Positions 55,612 to 64,000 of a stretch of 64,000 nt of DNA are shown here, piece by piece. Source of the DNA: Bacillus sp. FSL H8-0547 (GTDB lineage Bacteria; Bacillota; Bacilli; Bacillales; Bacillaceae); the NCBI GenBank assembly GCA_038002745.1, contig JBBODD010000001.1, forward strand, positions 2,790,001-2,854,000. Direction: 5' to 3'. The notes below the pieces were generated by a model. That model worked only from the letters and a program-made list of their open reading frames with translations, did not search any database and had not been told where the DNA came from. The position numbers and the translations under genes are program-made. The first letter of the stretch is position 1. Every line of letters starts with the position of its first letter.

Positions 55612-56961
55612 TTACTTTCTCCGGCTGTCTGGTGAAGCAGGTGCCGTTCTGAACGAGGAATAGACATATCCCAGAACGCCGCCGACTGCAGCAGGGACTA
55701 TAAAGCCAATACCGTATTCAAACAATGGAACATTCCCTTTCATCCAGGCGTCCAGTCCTGCTGGAAGAAGTCCTCCCGCTTTTAGACCGTCAGCGACGCT
55801 TATCACAAATGTAAACAGCAGGCTTCCAAGATAAACTTCGTTAGCCCCCCTGAAATAGGAGTGGAAGAAAGATAAAGCAATCAGCACAATGGCAAGAGGG
55901 TACAACGCCACCAGAACAGGAACAGAAAACGAAATCAGCTTTGTTAATCCGGCGTTTGCCACTGTCATACTGAACAGGCAAATGATTAAGGTAATCGTTT
56001 TATAAGACAGACTTGGGAAAATTTTCGAAAAATAATTGCCGCAGGAAGAAACGAGTCCGATACTTGTAGTCAGGCATGCAAACAGGATGGCCGTCCCAAG
56101 GACTGCATTTCCAAAAGATCCGAACAAGTAATGAACAGATTCAGATAAAATAGCTCCGCCGTTATCAAGGTATCCAACTTTTGAGACGCTTGTAGCGCCT
56201 AGATAGGCCAATGAAATATATACAAGCATAAGTCCTGCAGCAGCAATTAGCCCTGAGTTCAAGCAAATTTTTGCTATTTGGGATCTGTCCGTAACTCCCT
56301 TGTCTTTCACCGCATTGATGACAACAATTCCAAAAACCAGTGCCGCAAGTGTGTCCATGGTCAAGTAGCCTTCAAGAAACCCTTTGAAAAACGCGCCGTT
56401 CTCGTATTCTTTCGTGGGACTTTCAAACGTTCCAAGCGGAGAAATCAGCATTTTCACTGCAATCAGGGCAAGTACCAAAAGCAGCACCGGCGTAAGCAGT
56501 TTACCGATTGTATCAACTAGTTTGGTAGGGTTCAGTGACAGCCAGTACGTTACTGCAAAAAAGACCAGCGTGAAAAGAAACAAGATCCAGCCGTTCCCGC
56601 TCAATGACTCCGGCAAATATGGAATCACTCCAATTTCATATGTGACGGTCGCCGTTCTGGGAATCGCAAAGATTGGGCCAATTGCAAGATAGAGAACAAA
56701 AGGAAAGAAGAATCCAAACAGCGGATGGACTCTGCCGGCAAGCGACTGAATATCACTGCCGGACAGCCCGATGGCAATGACTCCAAGAAGCGGAAGTCCC
56801 ACACCTGTAATAAGGAAGCCTATAATCGCCGTCCACATGTGATCTCCTGAGAGCTGCCCCAGTGCCGGAGGGAAAATCAGGTTCCCTGCGCCAAAAAACA
56901 ATGCAAACAGCATCAGTCCTATAACAAATGTTTCTTTTATGGTTAACGATTTATTCGACAT
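55612..56961 (-). CDS. brnQ: Branched-chain amino acid transporter BrnQ/BraB
   Basis: Sodium- or proton-coupled uptake of leucine, isoleucine and valine. The 449-residue protein has about twelve membrane segments and the LIVCS family opening FVIGLMLFALFFGAGNLIFPP. ATG 56961 follows GGGGGA; a longer frame to 56994 includes the ribosome site. It is monocistronic by its flanking terminator. A cre-like sequence (56995-57008) lies about 35 nt upstream. Confidence 0.92.
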   Translation of the reverse strand: MSNKSLTIKETFVIGLMLFALFFGAGNLIFPPALGQLSGDHMWTAIIGFLITGVGLPLLGVIAIGLSGSDIQSLAGRVHPLFGFFFPFVLYLAIGPIFAIPRTATVTYEIGVIPYLPESLSGNGWILFLFTLVFFAVTYWLSLNPTKLVDTIGKLLTPVLLLVLALIAVKMLISPLGTFESPTKEYENGAFFKGFLEGYLTMDTLAALVFGIVVINAVKDKGVTDRSQIAKICLNSGLIAAAGLMLVYISLAYLGATSVSKVGYLDNGGAILSESVHYLFGSFGNAVLGTAILFACLTTSIGLVSSCGNYFSKIFPSLSYKTITLIICLFSMTVANAGLTKLISFSVPVLVALYPLAIVLIALSFFHSYFRGANEVYLGSLLFTFVISVADGLKAGGLLPAGLDAWMKGNVPLFEYGIGFIVPAAVGGVLGYVYSSFRTAPASPDSRRK

Positions 56962-57202
56962 CAAAAAATCCCCCTGAGATATACGTACTAACAATGTATC
57001 CGTTTACATCCTATCACATTCGCCAAAAAATTTGTCGAAAAATGTGATTAAATCAATTTTTATTATATTCTAAAAATTAAATCTGTCAAATGTTATTTGA
57101 AGATTTCTTATTTCATCAAACTGTGTTATTATGATTGTTTGTTTCGTGCAAACTATAAAGATTGAGGAAATCATCCTCGTTTGTACACAGGAGGAGCAGG
57201 AA

Positions 57203-58342
57203 ATGATTTACCTGGACAATAGCGCTACAACAAAACCATACGATGAAGTATTGCACGCTTTCTCACAAGTTGCAACCCGGTTTTTTGCCAATCCTTCCTC
57301 CCTGCACAGCCTGGGAGCTGAAGCGGAAAAGGTTCTCAAGCAGGCAAGAAGGCAGACAGCCATGCTTTTAGGTGCCGAAGAAAACGAAGTCATATTTACT
57401 TCAGGCGGCACTGAAGGGAACAATCTGGCAGTCAAAGGGTCAGCTCTTGCGCGAAAACATCACGGGAAACACATCATCACAAGCAAGATTGAGCATCCCT
57501 CAGTCCTTGAAAGCATCAAGCAGCTGCAGGAACACTTCGGCTTTGACGTTACATACCTGCAGCCGGATGAGTACGGGATGATCACAATAGAAAAGGCAGA
57601 AGAAGCCATTAGACCTGACACGATCCTGGTGTCAATCATGCATATAAATAATGAAGTTGGGACCATTCAGCCTGTTGAACAAATAGGGGAAATGCTTGCG
57701 GTATACCCGAGAATCGCATTTCATGTGGATGCTGTCCAGGGAGCAGGAAAGGTTCCATTGTCGCTTGAGCATATTGATTTGTGCACCATATCAGGCCATA
57801 AATTCCATGGTTTGAAAGGATGCGGTGCCCTTTATATGAAAAAAGGGGTAAAGCTTTTGCCAATGCTCTCAGGAGGCGATCAGGAAATGCGGGCACGCTC
57901 CGGAACGGAAAGTGCTGCTCTTGCTGCATCGATGGCAAAAGCACTAAGAATGTCGACTGAACGGTACAAATCGAACAGGGAAAAGATGAACCGCCAAAAG
58001 CACTTCCTATTGAAGGGGCTCGCAAATATGGAAACGGTCCAGATCAACACGCCTGGCGGGCAGTCGGCCGACCATATTATCAACTTTTCCGTGCCGGGTA
58101 CAGAGGCTGAAGTTCTATTGCGGATGCTTGAACAGGAAGAGATTTACGTCTCCACCACCTCGGCCTGCTCTTCAAAGCGAAAGCGCAGCAGTACTGTGCT
58201 GCTTGCGATGGGAAAAAGCGGGTCAGTTGCTTCAAGCTCCATCAGGGTGAGCCTTTCGTACGACACAGAAGATAAAGACCTGGAGCGGTTTTTAACCGTT
58301 TTAGAAGCATCTGTAAAAAAACTAGTGAAACTTGCGAGGTAG
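57203..58342 (+). CDS. iscS: Cysteine desulfurase, IscS/NifS family
   Basis: PLP enzyme that removes sulfur from cysteine as a persulfide for ThiI-dependent tRNA 4-thiouridine and thiamine. The 379-residue protein begins MIYLDNSATTKP, has PLP Lys in TISGHKFHGLKG near residue 200 and the catalytic Cys in STTSACSSK near residue 325. ATG 57203 has AGGAGGAGC upstream. thiI begins four nt after its stop, so they form an operon, as with B. subtilis nifZ-thiI. Confidence 0.93.
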   Translation: MIYLDNSATTKPYDEVLHAFSQVATRFFANPSSLHSLGAEAEKVLKQARRQTAMLLGAEENEVIFTSGGTEGNNLAVKGSALARKHHGKHIITSKIEHPSVLESIKQLQEHFGFDVTYLQPDEYGMITIEKAEEAIRPDTILVSIMHINNEVGTIQPVEQIGEMLAVYPRIAFHVDAVQGAGKVPLSLEHIDLCTISGHKFHGLKGCGALYMKKGVKLLPMLSGGDQEMRARSGTESAALAASMAKALRMSTERYKSNREKMNRQKHFLLKGLANMETVQINTPGGQSADHIINFSVPGTEAEVLLRMLEQEEIYVSTTSACSSKRKRSSTVLLAMGKSGSVASSSIRVSLSYDTEDKDLERFLTVLEASVKKLVKLAR

Positions 58343-58346
58343 TTTT

Positions 58347-59546
58347 ATGAAGTATGAGCACATTATGGTAAGGTACGGGGAAATTACCACTAAAGGAAAA
58401 AACAGAAGATGGTTCGTAAACTGTCTGAAGCAAAACCTCAAATCGGTGCTGTCTGATTATCCTGCACTGGGATACTGGGGCAACCGCGACCGGCTTTATA
58501 TCAACTTGAACGGGGAAAATCACGAGGGGATTCTTGAGAAGCTTCCGCTCGTATTCGGCATTCACTCCTTCAGTCTTGTATTGAAGACGAAAAGAGAACT
58601 GGAAGAAATCAAAAATGGTGCTCTCGCTTTAATAGAAGACCAATACAAGTCAGGAGACACGTTTAAAATTTCTGCTAAAAGAGCGGATAAAACATTTCCA
58701 TTGCTGACAAATGAAATTAATTATGAAGTAGGCAGCCATATCTTGAAAAATACTGAAGGACTGACTGTAGATGTACACAGCCCGGATATTGACGTCAGGG
58801 TTGAGGTCCGCGGGGAAGCAGCCTACCTGTCTTCCAAAGACTACGAGGGCATCGGCGGATTGCCGGCAGGTGCAAGCGGTAAAGCCGTTTTGATGCTTTC
58901 AGGAGGAATTGACAGTCCTGTAGCCGGCTATTTTGCGATGAAAAGAGGGATAGAGCTAGAAGCTGTCCACTTTTTCAGCCCGCCGTACACAAGTGAACGA
59001 GCAAAGCAAAAGGTGATTGATCTTGCCCGCAGGCTTACTGTTTTCGGGGGCAGAATCAGATTGCATATCGTTCCTTTTACAGAGATACAAGAAGCGATTC
59101 AAAAGCAGGTTCCTGAAAGCTATGTCATGACTTCCACACGCAGGATGATGCTGCAAATAGCCGATAAAATACGGGAGAAGCATGACGCGCTTGCCATTGT
59201 GACAGGAGAGAGTCTCGGGCAGGTAGCAAGCCAGACGCTTGAAAGCATGTATGCCATTAACGACGTGACGAACACGCCTATCATCAGGCCGCTGATTGCC
59301 TCTGACAAAAAAGATATCATCTCTCTTGCAAAGCAGATCGGCACGCATGATACATCCATCTTGCCGTATGAGGACTGCTGCACCATTTTTACGCCTCCAT
59401 CACCGGCAACGAAGCCAAAGCTTGAGAAAGCTCAGCGTTTTGAAAGCTTTCTTGATTTTGAGCCGATGATTTTAAAAGCTGTTGAACGGACTGAGTTAGT
59501 GGAATTGTCTGCTGTTTCTGAAGAAGAATTCGATGAATTCTTCTAA
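58347..59546 (+). CDS. thiI: tRNA 4-thiouridine synthetase ThiI
   Basis: Activates U8 of tRNA with ATP and inserts sulfur received from the desulfurase; also feeds thiamine thiazole synthesis in some bacteria. The 399-residue protein has a ferredoxin-like/THUMP region (about residues 1-170), the PP-loop LSGGIDSPVAGYF near residue 187, and EDCCTIFTPPSP near residue 345. There is no C-terminal rhodanese domain, as usual in Bacillus. GAGGTAG precedes ATG 58347. It is coupled to iscS. Confidence 0.94.
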   Translation: MKYEHIMVRYGEITTKGKNRRWFVNCLKQNLKSVLSDYPALGYWGNRDRLYINLNGENHEGILEKLPLVFGIHSFSLVLKTKRELEEIKNGALALIEDQYKSGDTFKISAKRADKTFPLLTNEINYEVGSHILKNTEGLTVDVHSPDIDVRVEVRGEAAYLSSKDYEGIGGLPAGASGKAVLMLSGGIDSPVAGYFAMKRGIELEAVHFFSPPYTSERAKQKVIDLARRLTVFGGRIRLHIVPFTEIQEAIQKQVPESYVMTSTRRMMLQIADKIREKHDALAIVTGESLGQVASQTLESMYAINDVTNTPIIRPLIASDKKDIISLAKQIGTHDTSILPYEDCCTIFTPPSPATKPKLEKAQRFESFLDFEPMILKAVERTELVELSAVSEEEFDEFF

Positions 59547-59581
59547 TGAAATGAAATTGTGAACAATTACCAAATTAAGTT

Positions 59582-59612
59582 TGTATGAAGCCATGTGTTT
59601 TTACACAATCTA
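59582..59612 (+). promoter_or_regulatory. Sigma-G-like promoter of sspA
   Basis: TGTATG (59582-59587), 18-nt spacer, CAATCTA (59606-59612), a loose match to the forespore sigma-G consensus and at the right distance from the gene. Confidence 0.45.
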
Positions 59613-59635
59613 TACTCACAAGGAGGTGAAAACAC

Positions 59636-59836
59636 ATGGCAAACAACAGCTCAAACCAACTAGTAGTACCAGGCGCACAACAAGCGATCGACCAAATGAA
59701 ATACGAAATCGCTTCTGAGTTCGGAGTGAACTTAGGACCTGAAACAACTGCTCGTGCTAACGGTTCTGTTGGCGGTGAGATCACTAAACGTCTAGTATCT
59801 TACGCTCAACAAAACATGGGTGGATTTTCAAAATAA
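59636..59836 (+). CDS. sspA: Alpha/beta-type small acid-soluble spore protein
   Basis: Coats spore DNA and protects it from UV and heat. The 66-residue protein has both SASP signatures: the germination-protease region [26 protein letters not shown] (in part) and the closing [12 protein letters not shown] perfect AAGGAGGTGA ribosome site precedes it. It follows thiI, the sspA position in B. subtilis. Made only in the forespore, consistent with the sigma-G-like promoter. Confidence 0.95.
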   Translation: MANNSSNQLVVPGAQQAIDQMKYEIASEFGVNLGPETTARANGSVGGEITKRLVSYAQQNMGGFSK

Positions 59837-59940
59837 CCTGAACTAAATAGATATGGCTACGAAGGGTGGGGATCATACCCCGCTCTTTTCTTTGCCCTTT
59901 TTTGCTCGATGAGCAATTCATATAGAGGAGGCTGCCAAAC

Positions 59941-60072
59941 ATGACAAAAAACAACCGCACTGAGTTTTCTGAGGGACCGGAACAGGACCAAAAGCTTCAA
60001 AAGTCAAGAAAGCAAGGCAGAAAACGAAGAAACGAACCTAAAAATGCAGTGGAATCAAATGAACAGAGTTAA
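59941..60072 (+). CDS. Small 43-residue hydrophilic protein, unknown
   Basis: MTKNNRTEFSEGPEQD followed by lysine- and arginine-rich sequence (QKSRKQGRKRRNEP) and an acidic end. The AGAGGAGG ribosome site eight nt upstream and a strong terminator just after the stop support a real gene. I do not recognise the family. It lies 104 nt after sspA and could share the spore programme, but no promoter was assigned. Very charged, no hydrophobic core, so probably nucleic-acid- or protein-binding. Confidence 0.65.
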   Translation: MTKNNRTEFSEGPEQDQKLQKSRKQGRKRRNEPKNAVESNEQS

Positions 60073-60077
60073 GACAG

Positions 60078-60104
60078 GACACGGATTCTATCCGTGTCTT
60101 TTTT
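60078..60104 (+). terminator. Terminator of the small gene
   Basis: GACACGGAT / ATCCGTGTC hairpin with six Ts. Confidence 0.9.
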
Positions 60105-60138
60105 CATTTTTAAAAAAGGAAGTTATTTTGTAATAATA

Positions 60139-60167
60139 TTCAAAAATGTTAAATTATTATGTATAAT
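60139..60167 (+). promoter_or_regulatory. Sigma-A promoter of ytcI
   Basis: TTCAAA (60139-60144), 17-nt spacer, TATAAT (60162-60167). Confidence 0.7.
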
Positions 60168-60196
60168 CGAATAGAAAGTACAAGGAGGGGTCACTG

Positions 60197-61774
60197 ATGC
60201 TGAGAAATGAACTAATTGCTCCAGAAATCTACAATTTAGTAGAAGAAGTTGAAAAACACGCAAAAGATGCAAACCGGGTCGCTCTTAAATGGGAAAATGA
60301 GCAGGGAGAAAAACAGGAACTTACATACGGACAGCTTCTAGACAGAGCGAACAGAATTGGAAGCGCTTTACTTAGTAAGGGTCTTAAGCAGGGAGATAAA
60401 ATTCTTGTCATTATTCCGAGGTTTCCAGAAGCTTATGCGGTTTACTTGGGAGCTCTTAAAGCAGGCTTTGTTGTCATACCAAGCTCAGAAATGCTGCGCA
60501 CCAAGGATCTTCAATACCGGGTGACCCACGGAGATGTGAAAGCCATCATTTCATACACCGACTTTACTGCGGAATGCAGCGGGATTAACGAATATGACAG
60601 CCTGCATAAATTTGCAGTCGGAGGGACTTCAGAGGGCTGGTACAGTCTTGAAGAAGAGGCTGCCGGGCAGTCAGGCGATCTCAAGATGGCAGAAACAAAG
60701 AGAGACAGCCACGCTTTCTTGTCCTACACATCCGGAACAACCGGCAATCCAAAAGGCGTCGTTCATACGCACGGCTGGGCTTTTGCCCATCTTAAAACCG
60801 CTGCAAGCAATTGGCTTAGTATTGAAGAGAACGATGTGGTCTGGGCGACGGCGGGACCAGGCTGGCAAAAATGGATCTGGAGCCCGTTCTTATCGGTTCT
60901 TGGATCAGGGGCGACGGGACTTGTGTACAACGGCCGCTTTGAACCTAAGAAGTATCTGCAGCTGCTTCAGGATTATAAAGTAAACGTACTTTGCTGTACA
61001 CCTACAGAGTACCGCCTGATGGCCAAAGTGGACAATCTGAAGGATTATTCTCTTCCTGAGCTTCACAGCGCCGTTTCAGCAGGTGAACCGCTCAACAGGG
61101 AAGTGATTGATACGTTCAGAAACTACTTCGGCATAGAAGTCAGAGACGGCTACGGCCAGACAGAAAATACACTGCTCGTCGGCGTGATGAAAGGAATGCA
61201 GCTGAAGCCTGGCTCTATGGGCAAGCCGACGCCGGGCAATAAAGTGGAAATCATCAATGAGGACGGAGACATCTGTGCGGTTGGTGAAGTCGGCGACATC
61301 GCTGTGCATGTTGATACTCCTGCCCTGTTCAAAGAATACTACAAAGATGCCGAGCGGACTGCCATGCAGTTCAGAGGAGACTACTATATTACAGGTGACC
61401 GCGCCAGAAAGGATGAAGACGGCTACTTCTGGTTTGAAGGCAGAAGAGACGATATCATCATCAGCTCAGGCTATACAATCGGACCGTTTGAAGTTGAAGA
61501 TGCGCTCGTCAAGCATCCTTTCGTCAAGGAATGCGCGGTTGTCGCAAGTCCAGATGAGCTTCGCGGAAGCATCGTAAAAGCATTTGTCGTGCTTCAGGAG
61601 GAAGTGGATGCCTCCTCACCGGATTTGATTCCGGCTCTTCAGGATCATGTCAAAGAACTGACAGCACCTTACAAATATCCGCGTAAAATTGAATTTGTCG
61701 AGGAACTGCCAAAAACGACGTCAGGCAAAATCAGACGGATTGAGCTCAGACAGCGTGAGCTTGCAGAAGCTTAA
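60197..61774 (+). CDS. ytcI: Acyl-CoA synthetase YtcI (AMP-forming, AcsA-related)
   Basis: ATP-dependent ligase of the acyl-adenylate family, probably using a short or medium carboxylic acid. The 525-residue protein has SYTSGTTGNPKG near residue 180, RDGYGQTENTLL, YITGDRARKDEDGYFWFEGR and the C-terminal PKTTSGKIRR lysine. That last Lys is a possible AcuA-type acetylation site by analogy with AcsA. AAGGAGGGG precedes the ATG. Order (thiI, sspA, ytcI, ytcJ) agrees with the B. subtilis name. Substrate unknown. Confidence 0.88.
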   Translation: MLRNELIAPEIYNLVEEVEKHAKDANRVALKWENEQGEKQELTYGQLLDRANRIGSALLSKGLKQGDKILVIIPRFPEAYAVYLGALKAGFVVIPSSEMLRTKDLQYRVTHGDVKAIISYTDFTAECSGINEYDSLHKFAVGGTSEGWYSLEEEAAGQSGDLKMAETKRDSHAFLSYTSGTTGNPKGVVHTHGWAFAHLKTAASNWLSIEENDVVWATAGPGWQKWIWSPFLSVLGSGATGLVYNGRFEPKKYLQLLQDYKVNVLCCTPTEYRLMAKVDNLKDYSLPELHSAVSAGEPLNREVIDTFRNYFGIEVRDGYGQTENTLLVGVMKGMQLKPGSMGKPTPGNKVEIINEDGDICAVGEVGDIAVHVDTPALFKEYYKDAERTAMQFRGDYYITGDRARKDEDGYFWFEGRRDDIIISSGYTIGPFEVEDALVKHPFVKECAVVASPDELRGSIVKAFVVLQEEVDASSPDLIPALQDHVKELTAPYKYPRKIEFVEELPKTTSGKIRRIELRQRELAEA

Positions 61775-61783
61775 ATTTTATGA

Positions 61784-61816
61784 AAACCAGACAGGAGCTC
61801 TCTGTCTGGTTTTTCC
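61784..61816 (+). terminator. Terminator of ytcI
   Basis: AAAACCAGACAG / CTGTCTGGTTTT hairpin with T-run. Confidence 0.9.
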
Positions 61817-61868
61817 ATGCTCTGAATGATACCATAGATTCAAATGAAAGAGCTGGAGGAATGAGAAC

Positions 61869-63443
61869 GTGGGCACGCTTTGGTTCGGCGGAAATATTTA
61901 TACTTTAATAGAAGAAAGAGATACAGTTGAAGCGGTCTATACCGAAAAAGGCATCATTAAAGAAACGGGGGATTTGGCAAAACTCCGGTCTTTATATCCC
62001 GGGGCCGCAGAAATGAATTTAGACGGACATACAATGCTGCCGGGTTTTACGGACAGTCATATGCATGTGATTGGCCATGGCGAAAAGCTGATGCACCTTG
62101 ATTTTTCAGCAATGGCTTCTTCAGAGGAAGTGCTTGAAAGCTTGCGTGAGCGTGCAAAGACTATTCAGCACGGTGAGTGGATTATCGGAGAAGGGTTTAA
62201 TGAAAACCAATTTCCTGACCGCAAAATTCTTCACAGAAGAGAGCTTGATGACATTTCGAATGTTCATCCCATCTTAATTAAACGAATCTGCCATCATGCC
62301 GTCATTGTGAATACAAAAGCTATGGAGCTGGCAGGTATTTCTGCAGAAACTCCTGACCCAGAAGGCGGCGTGATCGTCAGGGATAAGGACGGAGATCCGA
62401 CAGGCTATATGCATGATGGGGCCCAGGAGCTTGTTTTTCAAGCGCAGCCGCAGGTTTCAAAGGAGTATTTACATAAAGCATTGCTGAAATCGATCGAGGA
62501 CTGCCATAAAAAAGGTCTAGTTGGTGGACATACCGAAGACCTGTCATATTACGGGAGCCTGGAAAATGTTCTTGGCGCATTTGACTCCGTGATTAATGGA
62601 GAAAAGAAAAAATTTAGAGCACATCTTCTTGTTCATCATCATGTAACAGATGAATTTCAGCATAAAGAGCGGGATTTGGGGCCGTTTATCGAATTTGGCG
62701 CAATGAAGCTATTTACCGATGGTGCACTTGGGGGAAGAACGGCTCTATTAAGCGAGCCTTATGAAGATGATCCCGGAACAAATGGCGTCAGCATCCATTC
62801 AGATGAAGGGCTTAACAGCCTGATACAAAAAGCCAGAGGATATGGCATGGAGGCAGCCATTCACACAATCGGCGACCTCGCCTTTGAAAAAGCGCTTGAT
62901 GCAATTGAGGCGAATCCGCCCCGTCAAAAGCATCAGCACGACCGGCTGATACACGCTCAGATTCTGAGCGGGGAACTCATTGAACGTGTAAAGAAACTTC
63001 CGGTGATTCTCGACATTCAGCCCAGATTTTCATCAAGTGACTTTCCATGGGTGATGGACCGCATCGGACGGGATAAAATGAAGTACTGCTACGCCTGGAA
63101 AACGCTAATAAGAGAAGGCGTGAAATGTGCAGGGGGATCAGATGCGCCGATAGAACCGATTGACCCCCTCCTTGGCATCTACTCGGCTGTAAAAAGAGAG
63201 AGCATTTACGACGGGCAGGTCTATCTTCCAGAAGAGAGGTTGTCAGTATATGAAGCGGTGGAGCTGTACACAAAAGGGAGCGCGTATGCTGTGCATCATG
63301 AACATGAATACGGCTGCATCGCAAAAGGCTACACCGCAGACTTCACCGTCCTGAGCAGGGATATCTTTGAAGAAGATGCCCTTCTTGAAACCGAAGTGGT
63401 TATGACGGTTGTTGATGATACGGTTGTGTATGAGAAGAAGTGA
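61869..63443 (+). CDS. ytcJ: Amidohydrolase family protein YtcJ
   Basis: Metal-dependent hydrolase of the amidohydrolase-3 group. The 524-residue protein has the metal motif GFTDSHMHVIGHG near residue 60, HTIGDLAFEKALD near residue 335, HDRLIHAQ and AGGSDAPIEPIDP near residue 425 with the catalytic Asp. The reaction is unknown; the family hydrolyses C-N bonds of amides or imines. The GTG start has GGAGGA eight nt upstream. A terminator follows. Confidence 0.88.
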   Translation: MGTLWFGGNIYTLIEERDTVEAVYTEKGIIKETGDLAKLRSLYPGAAEMNLDGHTMLPGFTDSHMHVIGHGEKLMHLDFSAMASSEEVLESLRERAKTIQHGEWIIGEGFNENQFPDRKILHRRELDDISNVHPILIKRICHHAVIVNTKAMELAGISAETPDPEGGVIVRDKDGDPTGYMHDGAQELVFQAQPQVSKEYLHKALLKSIEDCHKKGLVGGHTEDLSYYGSLENVLGAFDSVINGEKKKFRAHLLVHHHVTDEFQHKERDLGPFIEFGAMKLFTDGALGGRTALLSEPYEDDPGTNGVSIHSDEGLNSLIQKARGYGMEAAIHTIGDLAFEKALDAIEANPPRQKHQHDRLIHAQILSGELIERVKKLPVILDIQPRFSSSDFPWVMDRIGRDKMKYCYAWKTLIREGVKCAGGSDAPIEPIDPLLGIYSAVKRESIYDGQVYLPEERLSVYEAVELYTKGSAYAVHHEHEYGCIAKGYTADFTVLSRDIFEEDALLETEVVMTVVDDTVVYEKK

Positions 63444-63467
63444 ATGAACGCTGGATTAGAAGGTAAT

Positions 63468-63498
63468 AAAAAACGCCTGGCTTCCCAGGCGTTTTTTT
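63468..63498 (+). terminator. Terminator of ytcJ
   Basis: AAAAAACGCCTGG / CCAGGCGTTTTTTT hairpin; may also serve the convergent membrane-protein gene. Confidence 0.9.
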
Positions 63499-63526
63499 AT
63501 TGCTGCTTTGCAGTTCAATCGCTTTA

Positions 63527-63865
63527 TCAATTGAAAAAGGTTGCTATTCTCTCTCCGTTTGCAAAGACACCTGATGAAAAGAAGAGAAAAGTGAGCAGTA
63601 GAAAATGCGTTTTTTTCAATTTGATTTTCTTCCGGTAATACATGTTTGTCAAGATGACTGCTGAAAAGTAAACCAAACCTGCCGCAGCGGTAATGAAAAG
63701 AAAAGGAACCAATAATCCTTTTTCCAATGTTGGATCTAATGTATAGCCAAGAGCTTCACTCACATAAAGGAAGAGTATAACAAATAAGACAAACATGTAT
63801 TGAAAGACGTAACCGAAGAGGAAATTGGAGACAGCGTGCAAAACAAATTTTGAAATTCCGTTCAT
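63527..63865 (-). CDS. Small multi-pass membrane protein, unknown
   Basis: About 112 residues with three hydrophobic stretches (YMFVLFVILFLYVSEAL, LLVPFLFITAAAGLVYF, FLLLTFLFFSSGVFA) and basic connecting loops. Family not recognised. ATG 63865 is suggested, but GAGGAGG abuts it almost directly, so the start may differ; a TTG at 63895 is the upstream alternative. It is convergent with ytcJ, and its upstream region is a tandem-repeat array. Confidence 0.6.
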   Translation of the reverse strand: MNGISKFVLHAVSNFLFGYVFQYMFVLFVILFLYVSEALGYTLDPTLEKGLLVPFLFITAAAGLVYFSAVILTNMYYRKKIKLKKTHFLLLTFLFFSSGVFANGERIATFFN

Positions 63866-63887
63866 CCTCCTCTGTCGGTTATTTTGG

Positions 63888-64000
63888 AGCGGCAAGATGC
63901 AAAAATAAAAATGCTGCCCTGTAAATTAGGAGTAGCAGAATATAGGGATGCAAAAAGGAAAAATGCTGCCCTATAAATTAGGAGTAGCAGAATATAGGGA
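63888..64000 (+). repeat. Tandem array, 52-bp hairpin repeat, continues past window end
   Basis: Two hairpins TGCTGCCCT...AGGAGTAGCA start at 63912 and 63964, exactly 52 bp apart, each 26 nt, separated by a 26-nt spacer GAATATAGGGATGCAAAAAGG... A preceding partial spacer begins near 63896. The G5-T22 pair is a wobble on the plus strand. The array runs off the window, so its copy number is unknown. Confidence 0.85.

Overview
The window is chromosomal DNA from a spore-forming member of the Bacillaceae. Gene order follows the Bacillus subtilis yt region closely: ytzG/ytzE, pbuO, pepV, ytkP, ytlP, ytlQR, amyX, ytmP, ytzH, trmB, ytnP, ytoP, ytpPQ, sftA, murC, ytxGHJ, aroA, ccpA, acuABC, acsA, tyrS, rpsD, ytrP, ytsP, refZ, hisJ, ezrA, brnQ, iscS, thiI, sspA, ytcI, ytcJ. 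It also shows an alpha/beta SASP gene, sigma-G, sigma-H and sigma-B type promoters, a tyrosine T-box and bacillithiol-associated YtxJ. Coding DNA is moderate in G+C. The species cannot be named from the sequence alone. The lack of motPS after ccpA and of ytpR after ytpQ, and many intergenic repeats, argue against B. subtilis itself.

Layout. 1-13.9 kb: RNA modification (partial rsuA), purine uptake, PepV dipeptidase, an MFS transporter, cysteine synthase, RNA cyclic phosphodiesterase, a CidA/LrgB pair, a NERD protein, a lipid kinase, pullulanase and the YtmP kinase-like protein. 14-19.9 kb: trmB, ytnP lactonase, a PepSY protein, M42 peptidase, a DUF84 NTPase and a lipoprotein, separated by two large tandem-repeat arrays. 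20-29 kb: thioredoxin-like YtpP, YtpQ, the DNA translocase SftA, murC, an M29 aminopeptidase and the stress/sporulation operon ytxGH with ytxJ. 29-38.3 kb: a long FtsA-like ATPase, DAHP synthase/chorismate mutase, and the acetate/carbon-control block ccpA, acuABC, acsA. 38.4-43.4 kb: a third tandem array, a class A PBP and T-box-controlled tyrS. 43.4-47.5 kb: an accessory stretch between tyrS and rpsD holding a WYL protein under a LexA-like box, a MerR/acetyltransferase/lipoprotein unit, and a decayed toxin-immunity pair flanked by a duplicated rpsD 3' end. 47.5-64 kb: rpsD, a GGDEF protein, methionine gamma-lyase, free-Met-sulfoxide reductase, refZ, hisJ, ezrA, brnQ, iscS-thiI, sspA, an acyl-CoA synthetase, an amidohydrolase and a membrane protein beside a fourth array.

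How the genes work together. CcpA, AcuA/AcuC and AcsA form an acetate-assimilation control unit: AcuA acetylates the AcsA C-terminal lysine, AcuC removes it, and a cre-like site sits in the acuA-acsA divergent promoter. IscS and ThiI supply sulfur for tRNA thiolation and thiamine. SftA and EzrA, and possibly the FtsA-like protein, act at division; MurC and the PBP build wall. YtxGHJ, SspA and RefZ belong to stress and sporulation.

The most unusual content is not a protein. Four tandem arrays with the same 52-53 bp period but different sequences each consist of a 26-28 nt hairpin plus a 24-26 nt spacer. Variation between copies mostly keeps the hairpin paired on one strand through G-U wobble, which suggests an RNA-level or strand-specific element family.
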